Notes: generated by a model not told the origin, from the letters alone. A stretch of 64,000 nucleotides of DNA from Abiotrophia defectiva ATCC 49176 (GCF_000160075.2 NZ_KI535340.1:469761-533760), one strand, 5' to 3'. Positions 53,344-62,072 are shown, counted from the first letter of the stretch. Numbers and translations are program-made.

Positions 53344-53705
53344 TGAGCACTAACCCAGGCGCTAACATCCACTAAGGGCGCGTCCCGCCATAATTTTTCT
53401 AAATTGTAGTGGTCGCGTTCAGTGTAATGGAAGACATGGATAATGACTTCCACTAAGTCAATCAGAACCCACTTACCACCGTCTTTACCTTCGACGTTCT
53501 TAACTTCTAGCCCTGCCTTGTGGGCTGCCTCTACGATAGAGTCCACAATAGCATCCAATTGTTTATCGTTACGGGCATGTGTGACGACAAAGTAGTCAGC
53601 GATAGGGGTCACATTGCGTACATCTAAAGCCACGATGTCTTGGGCTAAACGGTCATCGGCTGCTCGAACGGCTAATTCTAAAATTTCTAAAGCTGTTTTT
53701 GTCAT
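53340..53705 (-). CDS. rsfS: Ribosomal silencing factor RsfS
   Basis: A 121-residue RsfS/YbeB protein that binds L14 and blocks subunit joining during starvation. The signature runs through IVALDVRNVTPIADYFVV, ARNDKQLDAIVDSI and GGKWVLIDLVEVIIHVFH. Length is typical. It starts 9 nt after yqeK and its TGA stop overlaps the next start. Confidence 0.96.
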   Translation of the reverse strand: MTKTALEILELAVRAADDRLAQDIVALDVRNVTPIADYFVVTHARNDKQLDAIVDSIVEAAHKAGLEVKNVEGKDGGKWVLIDLVEVIIHVFHYTERDHYNLEKLWRDAPLVDVSAWVSAQ

Positions 53706-53714
53706 AGGTTCCTC

Positions 53715-54293
53715 CTAAATCCCCTCTTGGCACCAGCGGTTGTAGATTTCTACTGCTCCATCAAAGAGAGGTTTTTCCTTTTCAATTAAATATGTTAATG
53801 TGCGTTTCATTTTGTACCAGCATGCCGCGTCCAAATCATTTGCAACGAGCTCCCGCGCTAGTTCCACTCCTGGAAAATCGCGACCTGGTTCCATGTAGTC
53901 AGCTAGATATAAAATCTTGCCGATTAAATCAAATTGATACCAGCCCACCGTATGGCCGGCTACCGCTTCTAGAATACGACGGTCAGTCACGCCATAGCGG
54001 TCCAAGAGGATTTGAGCTGCGGCTGGGCCATGCAGAATGTTACTGCCCTCTTGGCTTAAGTCCACTTGAGGCCAGAAGGTCTGGGCCAAAACACGCGCCT
54101 GCTCCACATCCAGGTCTTTGGCATAGTCATGAGCTAAGGCTGCAATGCTGACCGCTTCGACATCTGCTCCATAGCGTTCAGCCAATTCAATAGCCGTCTG
54201 TTCCACCCTCAGGACATGTTGATAACGTTTGGGCTTGATACGTTGAGCCAAATCTTCCAAGAAGGCCTGGCGATTAGTATTCCAATGAGTCAT
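53715..54293 (-). CDS. yqeK: HD-domain diadenosine tetraphosphatase YqeK
   Basis: A 192-residue HD hydrolase. Metal-binding residues: KRYQHVLRVEQTAIELAERY (first His), IAALAHDYAKD (HD pair), LHGPAAAQILLDRYG and VAGHTVGW (further His), LYLADYMEPGRDFPG (late Asp). YqeK enzymes split Ap4A symmetrically into two ADP. It follows nadD by 11 nt, the standard order. Confidence 0.94.
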   Translation of the reverse strand: MTHWNTNRQAFLEDLAQRIKPKRYQHVLRVEQTAIELAERYGADVEAVSIAALAHDYAKDLDVEQARVLAQTFWPQVDLSQEGSNILHGPAAAQILLDRYGVTDRRILEAVAGHTVGWYQFDLIGKILYLADYMEPGRDFPGVELARELVANDLDAACWYKMKRTLTYLIEKEKPLFDGAVEIYNRWCQEGI

Positions 54294-54304
54294 GCCTGCC
54301 CCTC

Positions 54305-54961
54305 CTATGCTCGACCAAAGGCAGTTTTATAGAGCCCTTGCGCTTCAATATAGGCAGCTACCGCCTCAGGCACCTGATAGCGAATGCTTTGGTCACAGAA
54401 GACCCGCAAACGAATATCAGTTGAGCTGACAGGCAAGGTTGGAGCTTCCACCCATTCAACCGGCCACTCGGTCTCGGGCATGGGCGTCCCGACTGGCTTC
54501 TGCGCCACAAAATGGACTAGCTCTGCCAATTGTTCAATCTGATGCCATTTATGTAACTTCTGGGCTCGGTCTGCTCCCATCAGGTAATAGAACTGGGCAT
54601 CTGGGAAGAGGCGACGAAAATAGCGCATGCTATCGACAGTAAATAACTTATCCCCGTGCAAAAGTTCATAAGGTTGAATTTTGAAAAAGGGATTATCCTG
54701 AATGGCCAGTTGCACCATCTTGAGCCGATGAATGACGGGCACATCCGTCCCCTCTTGCTCGTAGTGACGCTTGGCTACCGGCATAAACCAGACTTCGTCT
54801 AATTCCAATTCCTTCCCCACCTGCTCGGCTAGTAGCAAATGGCCCAAATGTGGTGGGTTAAAGGCCCCACCCAGTATGCCAATGCGTTTAGGCCCCTGAA
54901 CCTGCACTTCTTGAGCCAGACTGGTTAGGGTCTTGCCCAGGGTTTCCGTTTGTGTCATCAT
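54305..54961 (-). CDS. nadD: Nicotinate-nucleotide adenylyltransferase
   Basis: A 218-residue enzyme that makes nicotinic acid adenine dinucleotide from NaMN and ATP in NAD synthesis. The nucleotide-binding motif is ILGGAFNPPHLGHLLLAEQV near residue 29 and the late ATP motif is PVSSTDIRLRV. About 25 extra residues precede the fold, as in several Lactobacillales homologues. RBS GAGGTGAT lies before the ATG at 54961. It is followed by yqeK. Confidence 0.95.
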   Translation of the reverse strand: MMTQTETLGKTLTSLAQEVQVQGPKRIGILGGAFNPPHLGHLLLAEQVGKELELDEVWFMPVAKRHYEQEGTDVPVIHRLKMVQLAIQDNPFFKIQPYELLHGDKLFTVDSMRYFRRLFPDAQFYYLMGADRAQKLHKWHQIEQLAELVHFVAQKPVGTPMPETEWPVEWVEAPTLPVSSTDIRLRVFCDQSIRYQVPEAVAAYIEAQGLYKTAFGRA

Positions 54962-55014
54962 GCGATCACCTCTTTGAATGATTGGCTTATGTCAGCCCAA
55001 AAGTGGGCATGGTC

Positions 55015-55332
55015 TTACTTGATTTTTTTAAGATCAGCCGATAATTTCTGATACTTAGCAATATGAGAAGGCCGGTAGAGTACGCCTGTGTGACCGATAA
55101 CCTGAACCACATGGGCATCCAGGGCATAGGCAATCTCTGCCGTTACTTCTCGAATTTCTTCTTCACTATTCTGCAGGACCTTAAACTTAATTAGTTCCCG
55201 CTTAGTCAAGGCCTGATCCACCTGATCAAGGAAAGATTGACCAAGGCCTTCTTTGCCCATCTGAAAAATTGGTTTTTCGTGATGGGCAATCTTTTTAAGA
55301 TGGTTAACTTGTTTCTTGTTAAGTGATGTCAC
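55015..55332 (-). CDS. yhbY: YhbY-type CRM-domain RNA-binding protein
   Basis: A 105-residue CRM-domain protein associated with the assembling 50S subunit. The fold is seen in LNKKQVNHLKKIAHHEKPIF, GKEGLGQSFLDQVDQAL and VVQVIGHTGVLYRPS (GxxG-type loop region). I choose GTG 55332 because AAGAGGAG lies 7 nt upstream and the protein then begins at the usual point. An ATG at 55368 would overlap yqeH and add a basic leader absent from relatives. aroE, often between yqeH and yhbY, is not here. Confidence 0.93.
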   Translation of the reverse strand: MTSLNKKQVNHLKKIAHHEKPIFQMGKEGLGQSFLDQVDQALTKRELIKFKVLQNSEEEIREVTAEIAYALDAHVVQVIGHTGVLYRPSHIAKYQKLSADLKKIK

Positions 55333-55354
55333 TTGCTTACTCCTCTTGTCTTTC

Positions 55355-56467
55355 TTAAATAATGGCATCGCGGACAGTCACCGCAACCCCTTTGGGTACC
55401 CAAACCGTCACACGGACAGGTCGATTAACGCTGAACCAACCCAGACCTGAGATGGCCACATCCTGGTCCTGACTGAGGGTTAATTCCTTAGCTACTAGGT
55501 CAGGAAAACCAGCAGCTTCTTCTTCGCTAGGTGGGCTTAGTAAGCCACCTTTGTGTTGAGCATAGAAGGCATCTGCCTTGTCCAACTTGGTCCGGTGTAG
55601 GTAGCAGTCCTTGGAGACATAATAGGTAAAGGAGGTGCGCTCCCCTTTTTGAAAATCAACTCGTCCAACACCCGCTAAAAAAATGGTCTGCCCCGCATTA
55701 AGCTGGAAGGTCATAGGCTTGAAAGGCTTGCTTGGCAATAGTTTGCGCATGGCCTCCCGAGACAGATAATGAGCTAGTTGGGTCCGGTGGATAATCCCTG
55801 GCGTATCAATAATGGCGTGGTCAGGCGTCAAGGGAATATGAATCATATCCAAAGTCGTACCTGGATGATTGGAGGTCGTAATAATCTGCCCCTCCCCACC
55901 ATAATGGGCTAGAAGCTGATTAATTAGGGTAGACTTACCTACATTGGTAACACCCACGATATAAATATTACGGTCATGGATATTGGCTTCAATCAATTCC
56001 AGCAGTTCGGTTAGGGTATGGCCCTTATGGGCACTACCAAGAATGATATCTTGTGGAAAGAGCCCATTGTCAGCCAAAATGCCTTTGAGCCAATGCTTAA
56101 CGCGATTCTGACGGGTCACTTTAGGTAGTAAGTCGAATTTATTCCCGAAAACCACAAAAGGTTGGTTGCCAATAAAACGAGCCAAGCCATGGATTAGACT
56201 GCCTTCGACATCGAAGATATCTAAGACATTGATAATCAAGGCATCATCATGGGCAATTTCGCTGAGCTTGTCTAGGAAGACTTGGTCAGGAATTTGCAGG
56301 TCTTGTAATTCATTGTAGTGGCGCAACTTAAAGCAACGTTGGCAGTAAAATTGCCCTTTTTCTAAGCCCTTAGCTAGGGCAGACGCTGGTAAATAACCGG
56401 CCTGTTCAGGATCCTGACTCTGAATGGTCGCCCCACAGCCGATACATTGGTAGTGTTCCTCAGTCAA
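55355..56467 (-). CDS. yqeH: Ribosome biogenesis GTPase YqeH
   Basis: A 370-residue circularly permuted GTPase needed for 30S assembly. An N-terminal Cys4 zinc finger (CIGCG, CQRC) is followed by the permuted G motifs: G4 VFGNKFDLLPK near 105, G1 IVGVTNVGKSTLINQLL near 165 and G3 AIIDTPGI near 218. The C-terminal domain binds rRNA. It overlaps the yqeG stop by 8 nt. Confidence 0.96.
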   Translation of the reverse strand: MTEEHYQCIGCGATIQSQDPEQAGYLPASALAKGLEKGQFYCQRCFKLRHYNELQDLQIPDQVFLDKLSEIAHDDALIINVLDIFDVEGSLIHGLARFIGNQPFVVFGNKFDLLPKVTRQNRVKHWLKGILADNGLFPQDIILGSAHKGHTLTELLELIEANIHDRNIYIVGVTNVGKSTLINQLLAHYGGEGQIITTSNHPGTTLDMIHIPLTPDHAIIDTPGIIHRTQLAHYLSREAMRKLLPSKPFKPMTFQLNAGQTIFLAGVGRVDFQKGERTSFTYYVSKDCYLHRTKLDKADAFYAQHKGGLLSPPSEEEAAGFPDLVAKELTLSQDQDVAISGLGWFSVNRPVRVTVWVPKGVAVTVRDAII

Positions 56468-56984
56468 GTTGATCCCCCCAGTCCCCTTTGCGTTTAATGC
56501 CGACTAACTTAAGCGCAAGTCGTTCAATAGCTCGGTTGGCCCAAGTATAGAAGTTGTCATTGCGAGCGATTGGTTTGACCAAAATGCTAGCCATTTTAGC
56601 TCGGTTAGCTCCGATAATATCGGTCATGATTTGGTCGCCAATCATAATAGTATTAGCCTGAGTAGTTCCCAAAGCATCCAAAGCCACCTGGAAATTCTTA
56701 CGGCGAGGTTTGAGAGCGCCAGCCTTGTAAGGAATGCCTAGTGGCTCAGCGACTTTAGCAACTCGCTCCACCTTATTGTTGGATAAGATATAAATCTTAA
56801 CACCGGCTTGCGTCATGCGGTTAATCCAATCTGCCATTTCTTCTGTATAGTTCATATTATTCCAAGCAATGACGGTATTATCTAGGTCGATAATAGCCGC
56901 CTCATAGCCCCGCTTAAGCAGGTCTTGGGGCTGGATATCGTAGACCGAGTTAATGGTCCAACTTGGCGTTATGTAGCGTTTCAT
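56460..56984 (-). CDS. yqeG: YqeG-family HAD IIIA phosphatase
   Basis: A 174-residue HAD phosphatase. Motif I is AAIIDLDNTVIAW near residue 32, motif II IYILSNNKVERVAKV near 75, and motif IV MIGDQIMTDIIGANRAKM near 118. The physiological substrate is unknown. It heads the gene series yqeG-yqeH-yhbY-nadD-yqeK-rsfS-yqeM-tmcAL. RBS AAAGGAG lies 10 nt before the ATG; an extended -10 box lies upstream. Confidence 0.94.
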   Translation of the reverse strand: MKRYITPSWTINSVYDIQPQDLLKRGYEAAIIDLDNTVIAWNNMNYTEEMADWINRMTQAGVKIYILSNNKVERVAKVAEPLGIPYKAGALKPRRKNFQVALDALGTTQANTIMIGDQIMTDIIGANRAKMASILVKPIARNDNFYTWANRAIERLALKLVGIKRKGDWGDQLD

Positions 56985-57017
56985 TCACACATTGCTCCTT
57001 TAAAGTCTATCACTTCC

Positions 57018-57026
57018 ATTATAGCA
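57018..57026 (-). promoter_or_regulatory. Extended -10 promoter of the yqeG series
   Basis: The minus strand reads TGCTATAAT (TG-N-TATAAT). No clear -35 is present. It lies about 35 nt before the yqeG start and is the first promoter upstream of the eight-gene series. Confidence 0.6.
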
Positions 57027-57100
57027 TAAGAAAACCCGCTCGTCCTTGATTTCGTCGGCTTTAATCAAACCTTAAGCTTCTGTTTAAGGCTAGCAGCAAA

Positions 57101-57136
57101 TTAAAAGAGGCTAGGAGCCATGGCCCTAACCTCTTT
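57101..57136 (-). terminator. Terminator after the DUF1797 gene
   Basis: AAAGAGGCTAGG and CCTAACCTCTTT form a stem with a G-U pair; the loop region GAGCCATGGC can extend it. The minus strand continues TTTTAATTTG. Confidence 0.78.
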
Positions 57137-57146
57137 GTCTCATTTA

Positions 57147-57374
57147 TTAACCTAACATCTCGAAAATTTCGATTGCTACTAGGTCGATGTCATCGTATTG
57201 GAAGACAGACCCAGATTGGTGGTCAGTCAGTTCAAAGGTGTCGCTTTCTTTTACATAAGCCACTTGGCATTTTTCCACGCCTTCAATCTCGAAGCGGCGT
57301 ACTTCTACGTCACTTTCGGTATGGGTCATAGCTTCTAAACGTTGGATAATCCCATTTAATACTGAACTTTTCAT
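57147..57374 (-). CDS. DUF1797 family protein (YkuJ-like)
   Basis: A 75-residue acidic protein of the DUF1797/YkuJ group. It starts LNGIIQRLEAMTHTES, continues with EVRRFEIEGVEKCQVAYV and ends with FQYDDIDLVAIEIFEML. Structures of relatives show a small alpha/beta fold; no function is known. It is a single-gene unit with its own promoter and terminator. The RBS GGAGTGAAACT precedes the ATG. Confidence 0.88.
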   Translation of the reverse strand: MKSSVLNGIIQRLEAMTHTESDVEVRRFEIEGVEKCQVAYVKESDTFELTDHQSGSVFQYDDIDLVAIEIFEMLG

Positions 57375-57466
57375 AGTTTCACTCCATTCTTAACTCTGCT
57401 GCCCATTGCGCTACGATTTCTCGCCATGAGGCAAAGTCTGGACAACATTCCTCAAACTACAATGTT

Positions 57467-57495
57467 ATCATATCTTACTTTCAAGCTCGACGCAA
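57467..57495 (-). promoter_or_regulatory. Promoter of the DUF1797 gene
   Basis: TTGCGT (57490-57495), a 17-bp spacer and TATGAT (57467-57472) on the minus strand, right after the dehydrogenase stop. Confidence 0.5.
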
Positions 57496-57500
57496 GTTTC

Positions 57501-58370
57501 TCACTCAGATTGCCACCATAATTTGATGAGTGCCTGGGTCCCATCATCTTCATGACCCGCTGCACAGAGTTTATCATAGAGTTGCCAAGCCAGACGGGTA
57601 GCTGGTAATTCCAAGCCCATAGCTTCTGCTTCAGCTAAGGCTATTCCTAAATCTTTCTTAAAATGCTTAGCGAAAAAGCCTGGTGAATAGTCTTGTCGCA
57701 AAATGCGAGGTGCATAGTTGGCCATAGACCAGTTGGCCGCGCTACCAGCGCCAACGGTTTCTAGGACGGCATTCAAGCTTAAGCCCGCGGCCTTAGCATA
57801 GACCAACATCTCAGTCAGCCCCGTCATGGTCCCAGCAATCATAATCTGATTGGCCATCTTAGTGTGTTGACCTGCTCCTGGGCCACCTTGACGTTTAATT
57901 GTCTTACCCATCACTTCCAAGTAAGGCAAAACACGCTCATAGCTTGCCTTGGCTCCGCCTACCATAATGGTCAAGCGCGCCTCTTTAGCTCCCAAATCGC
58001 CACCTGATACTGGCGCATCTAAAGCTTCAACACCCAATTCTAGGGCTTTCTCAGCAATTTTAACTGCTAATTGAGGGGTAGAGGTCGTCATATCCACGAA
58101 ACAACTACCCGGATGGGCACCGGCAAAGAGGCCCTCTGGACCAAAATAGGTGCTCTCAACATCCTGAGGATAGCCTACAATCGTAAAAACTAGGTCACAG
58201 GCCTGGGCTAGCTCTTTGGGCGTATCCGCCCACCGGGCACCCGCCTGCAACAAGGGTTCCGCCTTAGCTTTTGTCCGGGTATATAGGACTAGCTGATAAC
58301 CTGCGCCCATCAAGTGACGTGCCATAGCAGCGCCCATCACACCTAGGCCAATAAAACCAACGTTTGCCAT
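57501..58370 (-). CDS. NAD(P)-dependent beta-hydroxyacid dehydrogenase (GarR/MmsB-like)
   Basis: A 289-residue member of the 3-hydroxyisobutyrate/tartronate-semialdehyde reductase family. The dinucleotide-binding start is VGFIGLGVMGAAMARHLM. The substrate motif VDMTTSTPQLAVKI is near 91, the DAPVSGGDLGAKEARLTIMV block near 120, and the catalytic Lys in GQHTKMANQIMIAG near 170. Which acid it reduces is unknown. It follows the glycosyltransferase gene by 4 nt, so the two are co-transcribed. Confidence 0.9.
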   Translation of the reverse strand: MANVGFIGLGVMGAAMARHLMGAGYQLVLYTRTKAKAEPLLQAGARWADTPKELAQACDLVFTIVGYPQDVESTYFGPEGLFAGAHPGSCFVDMTTSTPQLAVKIAEKALELGVEALDAPVSGGDLGAKEARLTIMVGGAKASYERVLPYLEVMGKTIKRQGGPGAGQHTKMANQIMIAGTMTGLTEMLVYAKAAGLSLNAVLETVGAGSAANWSMANYAPRILRQDYSPGFFAKHFKKDLGIALAEAEAMGLELPATRLAWQLYDKLCAAGHEDDGTQALIKLWWQSE

Positions 58371-58374
58371 CTGC

Positions 58375-59580
58375 TTAACCTCCCATCAGCTGCTTATAAC
58401 GGTACTTGACGCCAGCTACAATTTTATTCAGGCCGCTACTCCGCTTACGCCGTTTGTTTTGCTTAATCACTTCTTGATAGAAATCCGCTACTTGCTGCTC
58501 AAAATGCTCGAGTGACAGCGGGTAAAGTAATTGGCGGTCAATATTTGGTCGGAAGCCCGCCTCCATTTTAGCCAAATAATCTAAAATGGCACGGTCGAAA
58601 TCTTCAAAATCATCAAACAAGGCACCAAAATTATCATTAGTCATAATGCCAGCCAAGTAATCATTGCGCTTGGCAATAATCGGTAGACGGTTGGCAAAAG
58701 CCTCCAAATAGGTCAAACCTTGTGACTCTGACATGCTGGCATTGATATAGAGGTCCGCCATTTGGTAATAAGCAGAGACTTGGCTGTGTTCTACCTCACC
58801 GACAAAGATAGGCTTAATGCCTAAATCCTTTGCCTGTTGCTCCAAGACTGGGCGCTCTGGCCCCTCACCTACAATGACTAATTTGGCTTGTGGTAACTTA
58901 TCCAAGACTCTTGGATAGACCTCCAAGACTGCTGCGATATTTTTTTCCTTGGACAGACGAGAGAGGGAGAGAAGTACGATATCATCTTGGCTCAAGCCTA
59001 GCTTCTGGCGCAAGCTATCACGGCCTTCCGGATTGTAATCTGGAATCTCAACCCCCGTCGGAATGACCCGGATAGGCGCCTTAATGCCATAAGACGTCAG
59101 GGTGTCCTTGGTCATAAGGCTAGGGGCAATCACCCCATTCCCCTGGTCACAGAAGACCTTGGATAAGACCTTAACGGTGCCAGGACGTATTAACTTGCCA
59201 TTGAGAATATAGTGGGTATAGTTTTCATACATGGTGTGGTAGGTATGGATAGTTGGAATCTTGAGACGGCTTGCCACATAACGGCCCGCTAAACCCAGGC
59301 TGAATTCCGTATGGGTATGGACCAAATCCAATTGATAATTACGGGCAATCTTAAGGCAGCGCTCGAAACCTGAATAGGCCACCCGCCGATCCTCAAAACT
59401 TACGAAAGGCACGCTAGGCAGACGCACAACGCCTGGCTCTGGCCTTGCATTGGGATCAGTTGTAGTGAAGATAATGACTTCATGTCCTTGGCGAACCAAC
59501 TCATCCCTTAGGAGCTTAACTGAAGTCGATACCCCACTCACTTGCGGAAAATAGGTATCCGTAAAAAAGCCAATATTCAT
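58375..59580 (-). CDS. GT4 glycosyltransferase, probably a diacylglycerol glucosyltransferase
   Basis: A 401-residue GT-B enzyme. The acceptor-side start is NIGFFTDTYFPQVSGVSTSV. The donor-side block is IVGEGPERPVLEQQAKDLG, and the E..7..E motif lies in SMSESQGLTYLEAFANRLP. The start and length resemble 1,2-diacylglycerol 3-glucosyltransferases of enterococci and streptococci (BgsB-type), which make the glycolipid anchor of lipoteichoic acid. I use ATG 59580 with AGTAGGTG 9 nt upstream; an in-frame GTG at 59592 lies within that site. The second glycolipid synthase often found next door is not here. Confidence 0.85.
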   Translation of the reverse strand: MNIGFFTDTYFPQVSGVSTSVKLLRDELVRQGHEVIIFTTTDPNARPEPGVVRLPSVPFVSFEDRRVAYSGFERCLKIARNYQLDLVHTHTEFSLGLAGRYVASRLKIPTIHTYHTMYENYTHYILNGKLIRPGTVKVLSKVFCDQGNGVIAPSLMTKDTLTSYGIKAPIRVIPTGVEIPDYNPEGRDSLRQKLGLSQDDIVLLSLSRLSKEKNIAAVLEVYPRVLDKLPQAKLVIVGEGPERPVLEQQAKDLGIKPIFVGEVEHSQVSAYYQMADLYINASMSESQGLTYLEAFANRLPIIAKRNDYLAGIMTNDNFGALFDDFEDFDRAILDYLAKMEAGFRPNIDRQLLYPLSLEHFEQQVADFYQEVIKQNKRRKRSSGLNKIVAGVKYRYKQLMGG

Positions 59581-59657
59581 TCGATGTTTCACCTACTTTG
59601 CTAATGTCTACTCTTATTATAAAGAATTTTGAACTAGAATTAAACCCTAATCCCTTG

Positions 59658-61331
59658 TCACTGAACTAGCAGTCTGGTTTTAGGCCCATCCGGTAAGATT
59701 CTCAGATAGAAATCATGTTCTTGGTCTTGAGCATAATAGAGGCTTGGCACTTGGATTTGAGCCACTTCCTGCCTTGCTTCAAAGTTTACCTGGTATTGGG
59801 CATCCTCATAAACGCGCCCATGCACGCCAGTCCCAGGTTCAGTGGCGATTTTAACCTTAAGTGCCTGACTCAAATCCCCCTGTCGAAGCAAGGTCACGGT
59901 CAAAGGCTGACCTTTAACTCCCTCATAGCAAGCTTGTCCAAAAACTACTTCATTTGATGCTTGCTGAACCTTGACTTGATCTGGCCAACGGTAGACTGCC
60001 AGGCCACTCAGGATAGGCGTCGCTTGCGCCTGATCGAGCACTAGGCGTAGACGCTGACTCTGAACTAGCGGCCCTTTAACTAGTCGACGATAGCCCAGGG
60101 TCTGACCTTGGGCAAATGGTTGCCACTGGCCTGCTTGATCTAAGTAATCGATATGAAAGGCTGACACCCGTTGACCGTACTGAATAGCTTCTTGAATTTG
60201 GACTAGGTCCAAGCTAGCAACTTGAGGTAGGACTAACTCTAGCACATTATCATGGCAAACAGAAGCCTGCCAAAGACCCGATTGATCTAGCAATTGATTC
60301 TGCGACTGTCCACTGCTATCTAGGATTTGGCCACCAGCTAAGTAATTGGTCTCATAGAGTGCCTGCCGCGCAAGCTGGAAATCTCGTAGAACCTCAATAT
60401 CTGCCTCTGCAAACTGACCTCGCCGATCAGGTGGAATATTAAGTAGCAGTGGGCTCCCCTTGCCAACCGAATGAAGGTAAATATCCATCAGTTCAGCCAC
60501 TGTCTTAGGCTGCTGACTATCATGATAGAACCAGCCTTGGCGGATGGAAACATCCACTTCAGCCAAGGAGTAGAGGACTCCTTCAGGATCCCCATGATTG
60601 AGGTAATCAATGTCCCCCTGACGTAGACGGTCAGCCTTGACCTTCTGCCAAAGCGGATCGCCTCCGTAGCCTCGTTCGTTCCCTACCCAGCGCAGAGCGG
60701 TCGGTTCTGTTGAGAAGATTGCGACAGGATAACCTTGCGATTCAATATAGTCGAACCAACGCTTGAAATCATACGTCACGGCTTGGGCTCCCTCACCACG
60801 CGCGCCATCTAACCAGACTTCAACAAAACGCCCTTGATAGCCGTAAGCTGGATTCTCGAACAACTCTTGTAATTGCTTAAAGTAATAGTCGTTGTAAGCT
60901 TCTTGTCGGTCAACATGATAATCAGGATGGTGGGCATCCCAAGGCGATAGATAGAATCCTAATGGTAGATGATAGCGGTTGGCTGCAGCTGACACCTCAG
61001 CCAAGACATCTCCCTGTCCTTGGCGCCAGGGACTCGCTTTGACACTGTGGTCCGTATAGGCTGAAGGATAGAGGACAAAACCATCGTGATGCTTGAGCAC
61101 CAGAATAAGACGTTTGAATCCTGTTTCCTTAAGCACACGAACCCATTGGTCAGCATCAAAGTCACTAGGATTAAAGTCTTCTGGCGACTCTGTCCCGGTC
61201 CCCCACTCCCGGTCATTGAAAGTATTGGGACCGAAGTGAATAAAGGCCGCTAATTCATCTTGATGATAGGCCAATTGGGCGGGACTTGGGACTGGCCCAT
61301 GCGGGATAATTGGCTGATGTGTTGCTGACAT
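59658..61331 (-). CDS. Alpha-L-fucosidase, GH29
   Basis: A 557-residue GH29 enzyme without a signal peptide. The barrel starts FIHFGPNTFNDREWGTG. LVLKHHDGFVLYPSAYTDHS is the usual conserved block, and the nucleophile Asp is probably that in VEVWLDGARGEG near 190. Beyond the barrel there is a beta-sandwich region (about 345-557). It probably hydrolyses alpha-1,3/1,4 fucosides, as in the GH29-B group, from imported oligosaccharides. ATG 61331 has AAAGGAGATATTT upstream; the earlier in-frame start at 61358 does not. Transcribed alone, with no fucose genes or transporter nearby. Confidence 0.88.
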   Translation of the reverse strand: MSATHQPIIPHGPVPSPAQLAYHQDELAAFIHFGPNTFNDREWGTGTESPEDFNPSDFDADQWVRVLKETGFKRLILVLKHHDGFVLYPSAYTDHSVKASPWRQGQGDVLAEVSAAANRYHLPLGFYLSPWDAHHPDYHVDRQEAYNDYYFKQLQELFENPAYGYQGRFVEVWLDGARGEGAQAVTYDFKRWFDYIESQGYPVAIFSTEPTALRWVGNERGYGGDPLWQKVKADRLRQGDIDYLNHGDPEGVLYSLAEVDVSIRQGWFYHDSQQPKTVAELMDIYLHSVGKGSPLLLNIPPDRRGQFAEADIEVLRDFQLARQALYETNYLAGGQILDSSGQSQNQLLDQSGLWQASVCHDNVLELVLPQVASLDLVQIQEAIQYGQRVSAFHIDYLDQAGQWQPFAQGQTLGYRRLVKGPLVQSQRLRLVLDQAQATPILSGLAVYRWPDQVKVQQASNEVVFGQACYEGVKGQPLTVTLLRQGDLSQALKVKIATEPGTGVHGRVYEDAQYQVNFEARQEVAQIQVPSLYYAQDQEHDFYLRILPDGPKTRLLVQ

Positions 61332-61385
61332 AAATATCTCCTTTTGGCCGGGATACACCCAGCATTTGCAAACTCTTTCTTTCTT

Positions 61386-61414
61386 ATTTTAACCGCATTT
61401 CTCTTCCATGACAA
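61386..61414 (-). promoter_or_regulatory. Promoter of the fucosidase gene
   Basis: TTGTCA (61409-61414), a 17-bp spacer and TAAAAT (61386-61391) on the minus strand, about 55 bp before the start codon. Confidence 0.6.
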
Positions 61415-61465
61415 GATAGAGCTAAGTAATCTAAACAAGACAGGTAAAAATAGTTTCTCCCCGCA

Positions 61466-61502
61466 TAAAAAAAGAGGACTGAGATTATTACCCAGTCACT
61501 CG
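61466..61502 (-). terminator. Terminator after def
   Basis: GAGTGACTGGG and CTCAGTCCTC pair imperfectly around TAATAAT; the minus strand continues TTTTTTTATG. The T7 run supports the call. Confidence 0.72.
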
Positions 61503-61505
61503 CTC

Positions 61506-62072
61506 TTACAATAATTCTAAACCTGGTTTTTCATACCAAGGCTGTTGTTGGTTAATATGGTCATAGAACATAATACCTTTGAGATGGTCTAGTTCGTGTT
61601 GGACCACAATGGCTTCATAGTCGCGTAGGCGCAACTCATGTTCCTTGCCCTCCATATCTTGGTAGCGCAGGCGAATACGGCGTGGTCGTGGTACCAGGCC
61701 TGGTACTTCACGATTAACAGATAGGCAGCCTTCCCCATCACGCAGGGCCACTTCCTGAACAGAATGGCTAATAATCTTAGGGTTGAAGAGAATCTCGCTC
61801 AAAAGCGGTTCCGCCTCATTTCCTTCTTCATCATAGCTCATAATGTGAACTGCAAAAATTTGTTTAGGTAGGTTAATTTGCGGAGCAGCTAAGCCAACAC
61901 CAGCGCGTAGGCCGTATTTCTCGGCAATCTCAGGATTTTGGCTATTAACCAAAAATTCATGCATAGCCAAGGCAGTTGCCTTGAGCTCATCGGTTAGAGG
62001 AAATTCTACGGCTTCCGCAGCTTGGCGGAGGGTAGGATGTCCTTCTTCAATAATATCTTGCATTGTAATCAA
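61506..62072 (-). CDS. def: Peptide deformylase
   Basis: A 188-residue metalloenzyme that removes the formyl group from nascent proteins. Motif 1 is GVGLAAPQI near 58, motif 2 EGCLSVNREVPG near 113 and motif 3 VVQHELDHLKGIMF near 153, giving one Cys and two His metal ligands. I keep the TTG at 62072: GGAGGAG lies at proper spacing and the TTG overlaps the hflX stop (ATTGA). The product then begins MITMQDIIEEGHPTLR, like lactobacillal homologues. An ATG at 62063 would be 14 nt from the ribosome binding site. Confidence 0.95.
   Translation of the reverse strand: MITMQDIIEEGHPTLRQAAEAVEFPLTDELKATALAMHEFLVNSQNPEIAEKYGLRAGVGLAAPQINLPKQIFAVHIMSYDEEGNEAEPLLSEILFNPKIISHSVQEVALRDGEGCLSVNREVPGLVPRPRRIRLRYQDMEGKEHELRLRDYEAIVVQHELDHLKGIMFYDHINQQQPWYEKPGLELL

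Noticed and set aside
54305-54961. N-terminal 25-residue extension of NadD as a fusion
   Set aside because: Similar short extensions occur in Lactobacillales homologues and no domain is visible in it.
56985-57000. Mini-ORF ATG TGT GAA TGA just before yqeG
   Set aside because: Its ATG is only 2 nt from the AAAGGAG site, too close for initiation; the site serves yqeG at 10 nt.
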